Shown piece by piece: positions 17,837 through 26,431 of a stretch of DNA of 64,000 nucleotides (positions are counted from its first letter, which is position 1; each line of letters starts with the position of its first letter). Source of the DNA: Roseovarius sp. EL26. GTDB lineage: Bacteria > Pseudomonadota > Alphaproteobacteria > Rhodobacterales > Rhodobacteraceae. Below the pieces are notes generated by a model. It saw nothing but the letters and a program-made list of their open reading frames with translations, searched no databases and was not told the origin of the DNA. The stretch lies in the NCBI RefSeq assembly GCF_900327775.1, contig NZ_OUMZ01000005.1, positions 248,001 to 312,000 of the forward strand, written 5' to 3'. The translations under genes were made by a program, and so were the position numbers.

Positions 17837-18895
17837 TTATTCAGACGCCGGCTGCGACATATGAGACAACCAGTCTTTCAGGCTGCTGAACTGTTCCGCA
17901 AGCTGGAGCCGACCCGCATTGACCATATCCACATAAGATGCAAGCGGGCCCTCTAAGGACGGAATGCTCTGGCTAATATCGTGCGCTGTAAGGTAAATCA
18001 CTGTGGCCGTGATGAAAATCAAAACAGCAAGAAGAAACCCGGTTCGGAAACCTCGTGCGTTCTGCTCTGAGGATGCCGCTGATTGGGCTGAAGGCGATGC
18101 AAGTCCTTCCTCTCCCCCCAAAGAAGAGCTGATTTCTTCGATGTCAGGCAACAGGTCGCGGCGTGCAGGGGCGTCTTGCTTTTCTGATGGCGCTTCCGGT
18201 TGGCCACGCATCGGGCCAATGCGGTCGCGGGTTTGTTCCTTAGAAGCTTCGGCGGGGGCTTGTTCCAGACCTAAATCAGCCTGTACTTCCAGTCCACCAC
18301 TGACCTCTTGTTCGCGGGCACTTTGCTCTCGCGCTGCCTCTTCTCTGAGAATGCGGGCAATCGAAGCGTCTAATTCACGGGCCGGGATGCGCGGCTGAGG
18401 TGGCTCAGAGGATTCAGACACTTCTTCCGCGTCGTTATCAGTCGCTTCTTCAATGTCGTCTATGTTGGGGCGGTCATAAGGCGGGTCTTTGGTTTCAAGA
18501 TCCTCAACATCCTCAACGGGGTCTGACGGCACAGTGGCTTCTTGAACTTCGCTCTGTACGGGCTCTAGAATTTCTTGTGCGCTCTCGGAGGGATCATTCG
18601 GGGTGAGGTCAGGAGTTTCCTCCTCCGTAGTGCTTAAATCTTCGGAGCTATCCAGAGTTTCGTCCACCGTCGCAGAAGGCTCAGATTCGATTTTGGCGGC
18701 GTCAGCCTCTAACTCCGAATCAACCCGCGCAAAATGTGCCTGGAGCGATTCTTGTTCTGTGGGCTCGGCTTGTCCGGGAGGTGGTTGATACCATGTATCG
18801 CCACAATTTGAGCATTGCACGTCTCGCCCTGCCTCAGGAATGACCTCAGCAGGGATTTCATATTGAGCGCCGCAGTTTGGGCAAGTCAGCCGCAT
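17837..18895 (-). CDS. Zinc-ribbon (MJ0042-type) domain membrane protein
   Basis: The 352-residue protein begins MRLTCPNCGAQYEIP and has a second CxxC pair in VQCSNCGDTWY, giving the MJ0042 zinc ribbon in the first 40 residues. A long acidic, Glu/Ser-rich low-complexity region follows (about 45-270), then one membrane segment near residue 285-305 (FLLAVLIFITATVIYLTA) and a short C-terminal tail. Proteins of this layout are common next to ftsE/ftsX in Rhodobacteraceae and here it diverges from ftsE. Its job is unknown. A GTG two codons upstream (18901) is an alternative start. Confidence 0.85.
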   Translation of the reverse strand: MRLTCPNCGAQYEIPAEVIPEAGRDVQCSNCGDTWYQPPPGQAEPTEQESLQAHFARVDSELEADAAKIESEPSATVDETLDSSEDLSTTEEETPDLTPNDPSESAQEILEPVQSEVQEATVPSDPVEDVEDLETKDPPYDRPNIDDIEEATDNDAEEVSESSEPPQPRIPARELDASIARILREEAAREQSAREQEVSGGLEVQADLGLEQAPAEASKEQTRDRIGPMRGQPEAPSEKQDAPARRDLLPDIEEISSSLGGEEGLASPSAQSAASSEQNARGFRTGFLLAVLIFITATVIYLTAHDISQSIPSLEGPLASYVDMVNAGRLQLAEQFSSLKDWLSHMSQPASE

Positions 18896-19065
18896 AATCA
18901 CACCAATTCTTGCCGCCTGTAATGTGTTCTGTGCATCAGAAGTTATCTAAATCATAAGCGTAATTCTGCCTCTGGAAAAGGTCAAAGCAAAACACGCCTG
19001 TAATCGTTGCACAAATGTGTCTGGTCAGGCATTTAGTGAGAACAAGCATAGAGGGCTGCGTTGTT

Positions 19066-19743
19066 GTGATCGAGCTGGAAAATATCGCCTATAATTATGG
19101 TGGCGGTGAATTGCTGAGCGATGTTTCGCTCGAGCTTTCGCCGGGGGCATTTTATTTCCTGACCGGACCGTCCGGGGCAGGCAAGACGACCCTGATGAAG
19201 CTATGCTATGGCGCGTTGATGCCCACCGCAGGTCAGCTGAAACTGTTCGGCCAAGAGCGCCGAACAATGGAGCGCGATGATATCGCACAGGCACGTCGTC
19301 GTATTGGAGTTGTCCATCAAGATTGCCAATTTCTCAATCATTTGAGTGTATCAGACAACATTGCCCTGCCCCTGATGGTGTCAGACCGGGATCTGCTGGC
19401 CGAGGCCATCAACCTGAAAGAGTTGACCAATTGGGTTGGCCTATCTTCTCGGGCACAGGCTTTTCCGCCTGAGCTTTCGGGTGGCGAGCGTCAGCGTGCG
19501 GCTTTGGCACGGGCGTTGATCATGTCGCCGGATGTGGTGCTGGCAGACGAACCCACCGGCAATGTTGACTGGGAGATGTCCCAGCGGTTGTTGCGGCTAC
19601 TGGTCGAGCTGAATCGCATGGGGAAAACCATCGTGATTGCGACCCATGATCTGAGCCTGATTCGGGCCGCAAAGTCACAGGTGCAAGCGCGTGTGCTGCG
19701 TATTTCCAACCGACGGGTGCAGCTTGCGGGGGCGGATCTATGA
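19066..19743 (+). CDS. ftsE: Cell division ATP-binding protein FtsE
   Basis: A 225-residue ABC ATPase with Walker A GPSGAGKTTLMK, Q-loop HQDCQFLNHL, signature LSGGERQRAALARAL, Walker B VVLADEPTGNVD and switch His in IATHDLSL. FtsE pairs with FtsX in the inner membrane to regulate septal peptidoglycan hydrolysis. I take the GTG at 19066, with GAGGG upstream, as the start because the homologous region begins at VIELENIAYNY; an ATG at 19015 would add 17 unsupported residues. The stop overlaps ftsX (ATGA). Confidence 0.92.
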   Translation: MIELENIAYNYGGGELLSDVSLELSPGAFYFLTGPSGAGKTTLMKLCYGALMPTAGQLKLFGQERRTMERDDIAQARRRIGVVHQDCQFLNHLSVSDNIALPLMVSDRDLLAEAINLKELTNWVGLSSRAQAFPPELSGGERQRAALARALIMSPDVVLADEPTGNVDWEMSQRLLRLLVELNRMGKTIVIATHDLSLIRAAKSQVQARVLRISNRRVQLAGADL

Positions 19744-20645
19744 AAATAGACTTTTCCAAAGTTACTGAATTTATGTCTGGTGATACGCAGGCGGACAAGG
19801 TTGTCCCGCCGACGGGATATACCGCTTGGTTGACGTTGTTCAGCTCCGGAGCGATGGCATTTCTGGCCGTCTTCGTGCTGTCATTCTCCTTTGCAACCGG
19901 CAAGCTGGCTGATCATTGGGGGGCAGAGCTGTCGCGCAGCTCAACCATCAAAATCTCAGCGCCGCAGGGTCAGTTGGATAATCAGACAAAGGCCGTTCTC
20001 AAGGTTCTCGAAACGACTCCGGGGGTGGCCCGCGCCCGCGCGCTGAGCGATGATGAGCAGCGCGCATTGCTCGAGCCATGGTTCGGCCCGAATGTGCCGG
20101 TGGATGCCCTGCCGATCCCGCGTTTGATTGAGGTGATCGAGGATCGAGCCGGATTTGATGCCGATGGCCTGCGACTACGCCTGAACGCCGAGGCCCCCGG
20201 CGCGACGTTGGATGATCATACCAGATGGCGGCAACCGCTGATTACGGCAGCTAAGCGGCTGAGGTTCTTTGGCTGGATGTCACTGCTTTTGATCGCAGCC
20301 ACAACCGGGGCTATTATTACGTTGGCAGCTAACGCCGCACTGGCGGCCAACAAGCAGGTGATTGATGTTTTGCGTCTGGTCGGTGCGCGCGATGGTTATA
20401 TAGTTAATGCCTTTGTGCGCCGGTTTACGCTTCGGGCTATGACTGGATCTGCCGTTGGCATGATCTTGGCTAGTATTGCTATCTTGCTATTGCCAGCCGC
20501 TCAGACCGAAGGTGGTTTTCTAACGGACCTGGGTTTTACGGGGACACAGTGGTTGTGGCCTTTGTTGGTGCCATCGCTAGCGGCCACTGTGGCCTTTGCC
20601 GCAACGCGTTTTGCCGCGTCTAAAATACTAAGAGAGACACCGTAA
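19740..20645 (+). CDS. ftsX: Cell division protein FtsX
   Basis: This 301-residue protein has the FtsX layout: a cytoplasmic N-terminus, one membrane segment near residue 38-58, a periplasmic domain of about 110 residues (TLDNQTKAV-like region to DDHTRWRQ), and three further membrane segments in the C-terminal half including ALAANKQVIDVLRLVGARDGY. It partners FtsE, with which it overlaps by four bases. The stop codon shares one base with the plsC start (TAATG), so ftsE-ftsX-plsC are translationally linked. Confidence 0.9.
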   Translation: MKIDFSKVTEFMSGDTQADKVVPPTGYTAWLTLFSSGAMAFLAVFVLSFSFATGKLADHWGAELSRSSTIKISAPQGQLDNQTKAVLKVLETTPGVARARALSDDEQRALLEPWFGPNVPVDALPIPRLIEVIEDRAGFDADGLRLRLNAEAPGATLDDHTRWRQPLITAAKRLRFFGWMSLLLIAATTGAIITLAANAALAANKQVIDVLRLVGARDGYIVNAFVRRFTLRAMTGSAVGMILASIAILLLPAAQTEGGFLTDLGFTGTQWLWPLLVPSLAATVAFAATRFAASKILRETP

Positions 20646-21382
20646 TGTATGCAATCCAATGGCTGCGATCCCTGATTTTTGTTGCCCAAATCTATGTCAT
20701 GATGGCGGTCCTAGGGGTCCTCTTTTTCCCGTGGGCCTTGATCAGCCGACGCGGTGCTTTGGCAGGGTGTAAATCGTGGTGCTGGTGGGTTCGTTGGACA
20801 GCCAGCTGGATGGTTGGCTTAAAAACAGAGGTGCGCGGCAGCCCGCCGACGGGTGAAGTTGTGATTGCTGCCAAACACCAATCTTTCTTGGATATTATTT
20901 TGATTTTTGCCAGCGTTCCATCGGGCAAGTTCATTATGAAACGCGAGCTGTTGTGGGCCCCGTTTTTGGGCCAATATGGCCTGCGGCTCGGCTGTGTGCC
21001 AGTTAACCGTGGCAAGCGCAGTGCGGCGATTAAAAAGATGGTGGCGGATGTCGCCAAAGGCAAACAACACCCCGGCCAACTGATAATCTATCCGCAGGGT
21101 ACACGGATCGCGCCCGGTGCGAAGGTGCCCTATAAGGTTGGGACCGGCGTGCTCTATGATGAGCTCAAGCAAGACTGTGTGCCGGTGGCCGCGAATGTGG
21201 GGCTCTATTGGCCGCGCAAGGGGATCATGCGCAAACCCGGCGTGGCGGTGGTCGAGTTTCTGCCAACGATCAAAGCCGGACTTGGCCGGAAAGAATTCAT
21301 GGTGAAGCTGGAACAAGAAGTGGAAACAGCATCAGATGCGCTGATGCGCGAAGCGGGATTTGATCCAGATGCAGTGGATTGA
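20645..21382 (+). CDS. plsC: 1-acyl-sn-glycerol-3-phosphate acyltransferase
   Basis: The 245-residue membrane protein carries the acyltransferase motifs of the PlsC family: KHQSFLD (HX4D catalytic block) near residue 80, CVPVNRG, and IIYPQGTRIAPG near residue 155. It acylates lysophosphatidic acid to phosphatidic acid at the inner membrane. An N-terminal hydrophobic segment (residues 8-28) anchors it. Start ATG overlaps the ftsX stop by one base. Confidence 0.93.
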   Translation: MYAIQWLRSLIFVAQIYVMMAVLGVLFFPWALISRRGALAGCKSWCWWVRWTASWMVGLKTEVRGSPPTGEVVIAAKHQSFLDIILIFASVPSGKFIMKRELLWAPFLGQYGLRLGCVPVNRGKRSAAIKKMVADVAKGKQHPGQLIIYPQGTRIAPGAKVPYKVGTGVLYDELKQDCVPVAANVGLYWPRKGIMRKPGVAVVEFLPTIKAGLGRKEFMVKLEQEVETASDALMREAGFDPDAVD

Positions 21383-21971
21383 TGATCTTGCAAGTCTAGA
21401 GGCGCTCTATGGCCGCCCCGGCACGCCTGCGTTGCGAAAGGTAGCCACGCAACTAACGCCGCTCTACCGCAAATGGATCATGGCGTCGCGCTTTTGTGTG
21501 CTGACAACGGTGGGCCCGGATGGGACCGATGGCAGCCCGCGTGGCGATGACGGTCCAGTGGTGGCCGAGCTGGATGCACAAACCCTGGCGATGCCGGACT
21601 GGCGCGGCAATAACCGTTTGGATTCGTTGCGCAATATCGTGGCGGACGGGCGCGTGTCATTGATGTTTATGGTGCCCGGCTCTAACACGATTGTGCGTCT
21701 CAATGGACAGGCGAGACTGACGCAGGATCCCGACCTGCGCGCGCGATTTAAACACAAGGGGCGTCTGCCTGCGACTGTGATCGTGATCCGAATTGGCGAG
21801 ATTTACACCCAATGCGCCCGCGCCCCGATGCGGGCGGGGCTCTGGTCGCGTGATGATAGTGGTGGGTTACCGACTGTCGGTGAAATTTTGGCAGAACAAA
21901 CCGATGGCGAAGAAGGTGGTGTCGCTTATGACGCGGAATGGGGGCCAAGGGCTGCCAAAACGATGTGGTAG
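21369..21971 (+). CDS. Pyridoxamine 5'-phosphate oxidase family FMN protein
   Basis: About 200 residues with the split-barrel PPOX fold: ASRFCVLTTVGPDGTDGSPRG near residue 40, LAMPDWRGNNRLDSL, VSLMFMVPGSN and RLNGQARLT. The layout matches the MSMEG_1061-type FMN-dependent proteins, whose reactions are mostly unknown. The ATG at 21369 lies inside the 3' end of plsC (14-base overlap), so it is the fourth gene of the ftsE operon. The gene is followed by a strong bidirectional terminator. Confidence 0.85.
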   Translation: MQWIDDLASLEALYGRPGTPALRKVATQLTPLYRKWIMASRFCVLTTVGPDGTDGSPRGDDGPVVAELDAQTLAMPDWRGNNRLDSLRNIVADGRVSLMFMVPGSNTIVRLNGQARLTQDPDLRARFKHKGRLPATVIVIRIGEIYTQCARAPMRAGLWSRDDSGGLPTVGEILAEQTDGEEGGVAYDAEWGPRAAKTMW

Positions 21972-22000
21972 AGCGAAGCACAAAAATGCATAAATTTGAT

Positions 22001-22033
22001 AAGGCCGGGCTTTTGACCCGGCCTTTTTGTTTT
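22001..22033. terminator. Bidirectional terminator between PPOX gene and lpd
   Basis: A perfect 9-bp stem (AAGGCCGGG with CCCGGCCTT, 7-base loop) is followed by TTTGTTTT on the plus strand. It lies between the convergent PPOX-family and lpd genes and abuts the lpd stop. Confidence 0.9.
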
Positions 22034-23420
22034 AAGCGTGGATTGCGCCGTCGCCGCAGGCGAGGGCGGCTTCGCGCACGGCCTCAGAATATGTTGGGTG
22101 GGCGTGGCAAGTCAGGGCCAGATCCTCGGCGGATGCGCCGAATTCCATGGCAACACAGATCTCGTGGATTAGATCACCCGCTGCGGGGCCGATGATGTGC
22201 GCGCCAAGGATACGATCGGTTTCCTTGTCTGCGATCAGTTTGACAAACCCTTCGCCCGCAAACACGGCCTTGGCACGGCCATTACCCATGAACGAAAACT
22301 TGCCAACCTTATAGGCACGGCCTTGTTCTTTCAGGGATTCTTCGGTTTCACCAACGCTGGAGACCTCGGGGTGGGTGTAGATAACACCGGGGATGACGTT
22401 GTAATTCACGTGACCATGCTTGCCCGCAATCTGTGCGGCGGCGGCCATGCCTTCGTCTTCGGCTTTGTGGGCCAGCATCGGGCCTTCGATGGCGTCGCCG
22501 ATGGCATAGACGCCGGGAATGTTGGTCTGCCATTGCGCGTTGGTTTTGATCTGGCCGCGTTCGGTCATTTCGACACCAAGCTCTGCTAGCCCCAGCCCAT
22601 CGGTGAAGGGTTTGCGACCGGTGGCGACCAGAACGGTATCGGCTTCAAGCATGCCTTCTTTGTCGTTTTTACGCAGCTTATAATGCACTTTGGCCTTTGT
22701 TTTACTGGCTTCAACCTTTTGAACAGCTGCGCCCATGACGAACTTCATGCCTTGTTTTTTCAGCATGCGTTGCACGGTTTTCTGAACCTCGCCGTCCATG
22801 CCGGGCGTGACGGCATCGAGGAATTCGACCACGGTCACTTCGGCCCCCAGACGCGCGTAAACTGAGCCCAGTTCGAGGCCGATTACGCCTGCGCCAATGA
22901 CGACCATTTTCTTCGGGATCTTGTTCAGTTCCAGTGCGCCGGTTGAGGTCACAACAACCTTTTCATCAACTTCAACACCAGGCAAAGATGACGGCACGGA
23001 TCCGGATGCGATGATGATGTTTTTGGCCTCGTGGACCTCATCACCGACTTTGACTTTGCCCGCTTCGGGGATGGAACCCCAGCCGTTGAGCCAGTCTATC
23101 TTGTTCTTTTTGAACAGAAATTCTATGCCCTTGGTGTTTTGATCAATGACGCCATCTTTGTAGCCGAGCATCTCTTTCCAATCGACCGAGGGGGATTTTC
23201 CCTTGAGGCCCATCTTGGTGAAATTATGCTCTGCCTCGTGCAACATGTGCGAGGCGTGCAACAGGGCCTTGGACGGAATGCAGCCAACGTTCAGGCAGGT
23301 GCCGCCAAGGGTTTCACGCCCTTCAACACAGGCGGTTTTCAGGCCCAGTTGGGCACAGCGGATTGCGGCGACATAGCCGCCCGGGCCTGCACCGATTACG
23401 ATGACGTCATAGTTTGCCAT
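22032..23420 (-). CDS. lpdA: Dihydrolipoyl dehydrogenase (E3)
   Basis: A 462-residue flavoprotein with FAD site [16 protein letters not shown], redox-active disulfide in [13 protein letters not shown] (C42, C47), NAD site [20 protein letters not shown], second FAD segment [22 protein letters not shown], and the C-terminal catalytic base in [10 protein letters not shown]. It reoxidises lipoyl groups of the 2-oxoglutarate dehydrogenase complex, whose other subunits lie upstream on the same strand. An AGGAGACCT-like sequence precedes the ATG. Tandem TGTAC-containing repeats lie about 30-50 bases upstream. Confidence 0.96.
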   Translation of the reverse strand: MANYDVIVIGAGPGGYVAAIRCAQLGLKTACVEGRETLGGTCLNVGCIPSKALLHASHMLHEAEHNFTKMGLKGKSPSVDWKEMLGYKDGVIDQNTKGIEFLFKKNKIDWLNGWGSIPEAGKVKVGDEVHEAKNIIIASGSVPSSLPGVEVDEKVVVTSTGALELNKIPKKMVVIGAGVIGLELGSVYARLGAEVTVVEFLDAVTPGMDGEVQKTVQRMLKKQGMKFVMGAAVQKVEASKTKAKVHYKLRKNDKEGMLEADTVLVATGRKPFTDGLGLAELGVEMTERGQIKTNAQWQTNIPGVYAIGDAIEGPMLAHKAEDEGMAAAAQIAGKHGHVNYNVIPGVIYTHPEVSSVGETEESLKEQGRAYKVGKFSFMGNGRAKAVFAGEGFVKLIADKETDRILGAHIIGPAAGDLIHEICVAMEFGASAEDLALTCHAHPTYSEAVREAALACGDGAIHA

Positions 23421-23446
23421 TTAGGTCTCCTGTCGGGTCTGATTTG

Positions 23447-23473
23447 TGTACAGGCTGTACAGGCTGTACGCGG
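23447..23473. repeat. Three tandem 9-bp TGTAC repeats upstream of lpdA
   Basis: Two exact copies of TGTACAGGC stand in tandem (23447-23455, 23456-23464) and are followed by a diverged third, TGTACGCGG (23465-23473). A further TGTACGC occurs at 23478-23484. They lie 27-64 bases upstream of the lpdA start and could be a regulator-binding array or a chance short repeat. Confidence 0.6.
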
Positions 23474-23540
23474 ATTATGTACGCAATTGTTACCCGAGGT
23501 GTCGGGAATGTACAAATCGGTCTTTGGGGATGGGGCAGGG

Positions 23541-23951
23541 TCAGACCACTGCAGCAAGTAACATTAACGTGGTGGCCCCAAACCCGACGAGCCAGATTAC
23601 CGAGCGCCAAGGGCGCAGGCCGAGGTAATAGGCCGGAATGTAAAGCACGCGTGCGGCGAGGTAAGCAAACGCTAAGAAAGCCGTGTAAGATGTGGACTGA
23701 TCCGAAAGCGTGATCACCACACAAGCGATGGAAAAGAGAATGAGCCCTTCGAAGTGATTGTTCATCGCCCGGTAAAGACGCGCGGTTTTATCGCTGAGCT
23801 GATCCTCGAGACTGCCACCCAGTTTGGAGCGATCCCGCGCCGAGGTGGTTTTACCCGGCCCCAGTTCCAGATTGGCGGGGACAGACATCAGGAGGAACTG
23901 GATGACCTGCAAGAGCGCGGCGAGGGTGAGGGCGGTGAGTTCAGGGGTCAC
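23541..23951 (-). CDS. MAPEG family membrane protein
   Basis: The 136-residue protein has four hydrophobic segments and the MAPEG pattern RLYRAMNNHFEGLILFS followed by YLAARVLYIPAYYLG. MAPEG proteins include microsomal glutathione transferase-like enzymes; the bacterial members of this short type are mostly uncharacterised. It starts with GTG at 23951, overlapping the stop of the upstream unknown gene by four bases (GTGA), so the two are coupled. Confidence 0.85.
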   Translation of the reverse strand: MTPELTALTLAALLQVIQFLLMSVPANLELGPGKTTSARDRSKLGGSLEDQLSDKTARLYRAMNNHFEGLILFSIACVVITLSDQSTSYTAFLAFAYLAARVLYIPAYYLGLRPWRSVIWLVGFGATTLMLLAAVV

Positions 23952-24685
23952 TCGTCGCTCTTTTCCATGGAAACATCGGTTGGGCCGGATAGCAACAGCT
24001 GCTCTACGTGCTCCAATCGAGCAACCTCTTCGGCAGCATTTATTTCCACACCCAATTGGGCAGTGATTTCGCCAATTGTTTCTAATGCATCTGGTGCCTC
24101 TGCAAGAAACGTTGTCGTGCCCAATATTATTGCGCCTACCGTCGCGAATATTTTTAATGAACCTGATTTTGAAATCTCTTTTGAATTCAGTTCACGCTCA
24201 AATGAATTAAGTAATTCCAGTAACTTTTCACGTTTATCTTCCTCCATTGAGATTTGTACAACGCTGCTGCGTAAACTCTGCAATTTTGGATGAATATTGA
24301 TGAGCGTTGTATTGGAAATTTTCAAGACATCATCGGCGGGGATGTTGTTAACTTTTCCACGACTTCTAAGTGATGATTTAAAGCGCTCGGTAGCTAGTTG
24401 CTCGCGAATTACGCGTGCCGAACTCTTTAATATATAACCAATTTCTTTTAAATTCGTTTCCTCAACCGGTTGTACTGGCAGTGCAATTTCAAGAGAAAGT
24501 TCGTTTGCTGCTATTCGTAAGGCCAATATGAAATCCGAAAAAGCCTGAAGTTTAACTACGTCAACATTAGATCGTAGTTTTTCTCCGAAAAATTGTTCTC
24601 CGGCATCAAATATAGATAGCCATGCCTCCCGTGGCTCCTCTGATAAGATTTCTGAGCTTATGGAATCTAGAAATTTGTCTAACAT
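23948..24685 (-). CDS. Unrecognised 245-residue protein, AT-rich
   Basis: I do not recognise this protein. It is mostly helical and charged, with Leu/Glu-rich segments, and has one probable membrane segment near residue 185-203 (FATVGAIILGTTTFLAEAP). No catalytic motif is visible. Codon use is AT-rich compared with sucB and lpdA on either side, which suggests that it inserted into the suc-lpd block. It overlaps the MAPEG gene by four bases. A 220-base gap with a palindromic element separates it from sucB. Confidence 0.7.
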   Translation of the reverse strand: MLDKFLDSISSEILSEEPREAWLSIFDAGEQFFGEKLRSNVDVVKLQAFSDFILALRIAANELSLEIALPVQPVEETNLKEIGYILKSSARVIREQLATERFKSSLRSRGKVNNIPADDVLKISNTTLINIHPKLQSLRSSVVQISMEEDKREKLLELLNSFERELNSKEISKSGSLKIFATVGAIILGTTTFLAEAPDALETIGEITAQLGVEINAAEEVARLEHVEQLLLSGPTDVSMEKSDE

Positions 24686-24845
24686 ATTTTACTCACGTTG
24701 GTGAATCTGAGATTACAGCTTGCCACAATTGCTTTGGTTCTACCTGCCATGAGGCGATGCTCTCGGATTTTTATTCACTTTATGCGGGAATGTGTTGGGA
24801 TGTGAAGGTTTTAGGCGAATAAAGATTGTATCGGCAAAAGAAAAA

Positions 24846-24901
24846 GGTGGGCTGAAAGCCCACCCTACGGGATGTTCGGTAGGGTGGGTTTTCAACCCAC
24901 C
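24846..24901. repeat. REP-like double hairpin after sucB
   Basis: Two 19-base hairpins (GGTGGGCT-GAA-AGCCCACC at 24846-24864 and GGTGGGTT-TTC-AACCCACC at 24883-24901) flank an inner pair CACCCTAC ... GTAGGGTG, so the unit can fold as two stems or one long cruciform. It begins seven bases after the sucB stop codon and is likely to end or protect the suc transcript. Its form is that of a dispersed intergenic palindrome family; copy number cannot be judged from this window. Confidence 0.75.
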
Positions 24902-24907
24902 ATTCCT

Positions 24908-26428
24908 TTACAGATCCATCAAGAGACGACGTGGGTCCTCGAGCGCGTCCTTGACGCGGACAAGGAAGGTCACGGCACCTTTGCCGTCGACGATGCGGTG
25001 GTCGTAGCTGAGGGCCAGATACATCATCGGGCGGGCGACAATCTCGCCGTTCACCACCATTGGGCGTTGCTGGATCTTGTGCATGCCCAGGATGCCCGAC
25101 TGTGGCGGGTTCAGGATGGGCGAGGACATCAATGATCCGTAGACGCCACCGTTTGAGATAGTGAAGGTGCCGCCCTGCATTTCCGCCATCGAGAGCTTGC
25201 CGTCACGGGCGCGGGCGCCTTTTTCGGCGATGGCCTTTTCGATGTCAGCGAATGACATCTGATCGGTGTCGCGGATCACCGGAACAACCAGACCTGTGGG
25301 TGTGCCAGCGGCGATGCCCATGTGGACGAAGTTTTTATAGACGATGTCGGTGCCGTCTATTTCGGCGTTAACCTCGGGCACTTCTTTCAGGGCATGACAG
25401 CAGGCCTTGGTAAAGAACGACATAAAGCCAAGTTTGACGCCGTGTTTCTTGAGGAAGGCATCTTTGTATTCACTGCGCAGCGCCATCACCTCGGTCATGT
25501 CGACCTCGTTATAGGTGGTGAGCATGGCGGCGGTGTTTTGGCTTTCCTTAAGACGCCGCGCGATGGTTTGGCGGAGCTTGGTCATGCGCACGCGTTCTTC
25601 GCGGTTGGCATCACCGGCAGCAGATGGGGCACGTGGCGCGGCGGCCGCTGGGGCTGGTGCCGGCGCAGCAGCGGGGGCTGCAGTTGCACCCGCAGCGGCG
25701 GCGCGGGCGACATCGTCTTTCATGATACGACCATCGCGCCCGGTGCCTTGCACCTGATCGGGGCTGAGGCCGCCTTCGGCCATGGCGACATTTGCGGATG
25801 GCGCATTTTCGATGTCTTTGCTGGTGCTGGCAGCAGCTGGCGCTGCTGTGGCCGCGGCAGCTGCAGCGGGGGCTGCGGCACCACCCGAGGAGGATAGTGT
25901 GGCCAGTTTGCCATTGGCCTGAACCGTTGCGCCCTCAGCCGCGACAATCTCAGACAGGACACCAGCGGCAGGGGCAGGTACCTCAACTGAGACCTTGTCG
26001 GTTTCCAGCTCGCAGAGCATTTCATCGGCTGCGACGGCATCGCCGACCTTTTTGAACCATGTGGCAACGGTCGCCTCGGTCACAGACTCGCCCAGTGTGG
26101 GGACCATGACATCGACGCTGTCACCCCCGCCTGAAGCGGCGGGTGCGGCAGCAGCTGGAGCCGCGGCAGCAGGGGCCGGGGCGGCACCTTCGCCTTCGTT
26201 GATCATCGCCAGCAGGGCATCAACACCAACGGTTGCGCCTTCGGCGGCGACAATCTCGCCCATGGTGCCAGAGGCGGGGGCGGGCACTTCGACGGTGACC
26301 TTGTCGGTTTCCAGCTCGCAGAGCATTTCATCGGTTGCAACGGCGTCGCCGGGTTTCTTAAACCATGTGGCGACGGTCGCCTCGGTTACGGATTCGCCCA
26401 GGGTGGGTACGCGGACTTCTACTGGCAT
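24908..26428 (-). CDS. sucB: Dihydrolipoyllysine-residue succinyltransferase (E2 of 2-oxoglutarate dehydrogenase)
   Basis: The 506-residue E2 has two N-terminal lipoyl domains, each with the lipoyl-lysine context ELETDKV (about residues 1-77 and 105-180), separated by Ala/Pro-rich linkers. A peripheral subunit-binding domain follows ([15 protein letters not shown] near 230), another linker, then the catalytic acyltransferase domain ending in [13 protein letters not shown] (HxxxD G motif). Two lipoyl domains is more than the single one of the E. coli protein. It starts four bases after the sucA stop, with a REP-like element after its own. Confidence 0.96.
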   Translation of the reverse strand: MPVEVRVPTLGESVTEATVATWFKKPGDAVATDEMLCELETDKVTVEVPAPASGTMGEIVAAEGATVGVDALLAMINEGEGAAPAPAAAAPAAAAPAASGGGDSVDVMVPTLGESVTEATVATWFKKVGDAVAADEMLCELETDKVSVEVPAPAAGVLSEIVAAEGATVQANGKLATLSSSGGAAAPAAAAAATAAPAAASTSKDIENAPSANVAMAEGGLSPDQVQGTGRDGRIMKDDVARAAAAGATAAPAAAPAPAPAAAAPRAPSAAGDANREERVRMTKLRQTIARRLKESQNTAAMLTTYNEVDMTEVMALRSEYKDAFLKKHGVKLGFMSFFTKACCHALKEVPEVNAEIDGTDIVYKNFVHMGIAAGTPTGLVVPVIRDTDQMSFADIEKAIAEKGARARDGKLSMAEMQGGTFTISNGGVYGSLMSSPILNPPQSGILGMHKIQQRPMVVNGEIVARPMMYLALSYDHRIVDGKGAVTFLVRVKDALEDPRRLLMDL

Positions 26429-26431
26429 CTC

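Noticed and set aside
23447..23484. A CRISPR-like or iteron array in the TGTAC repeats.
   Set aside because: Units are only 9 bases with no spacers, there are no cas or rep genes, and only three units exist.
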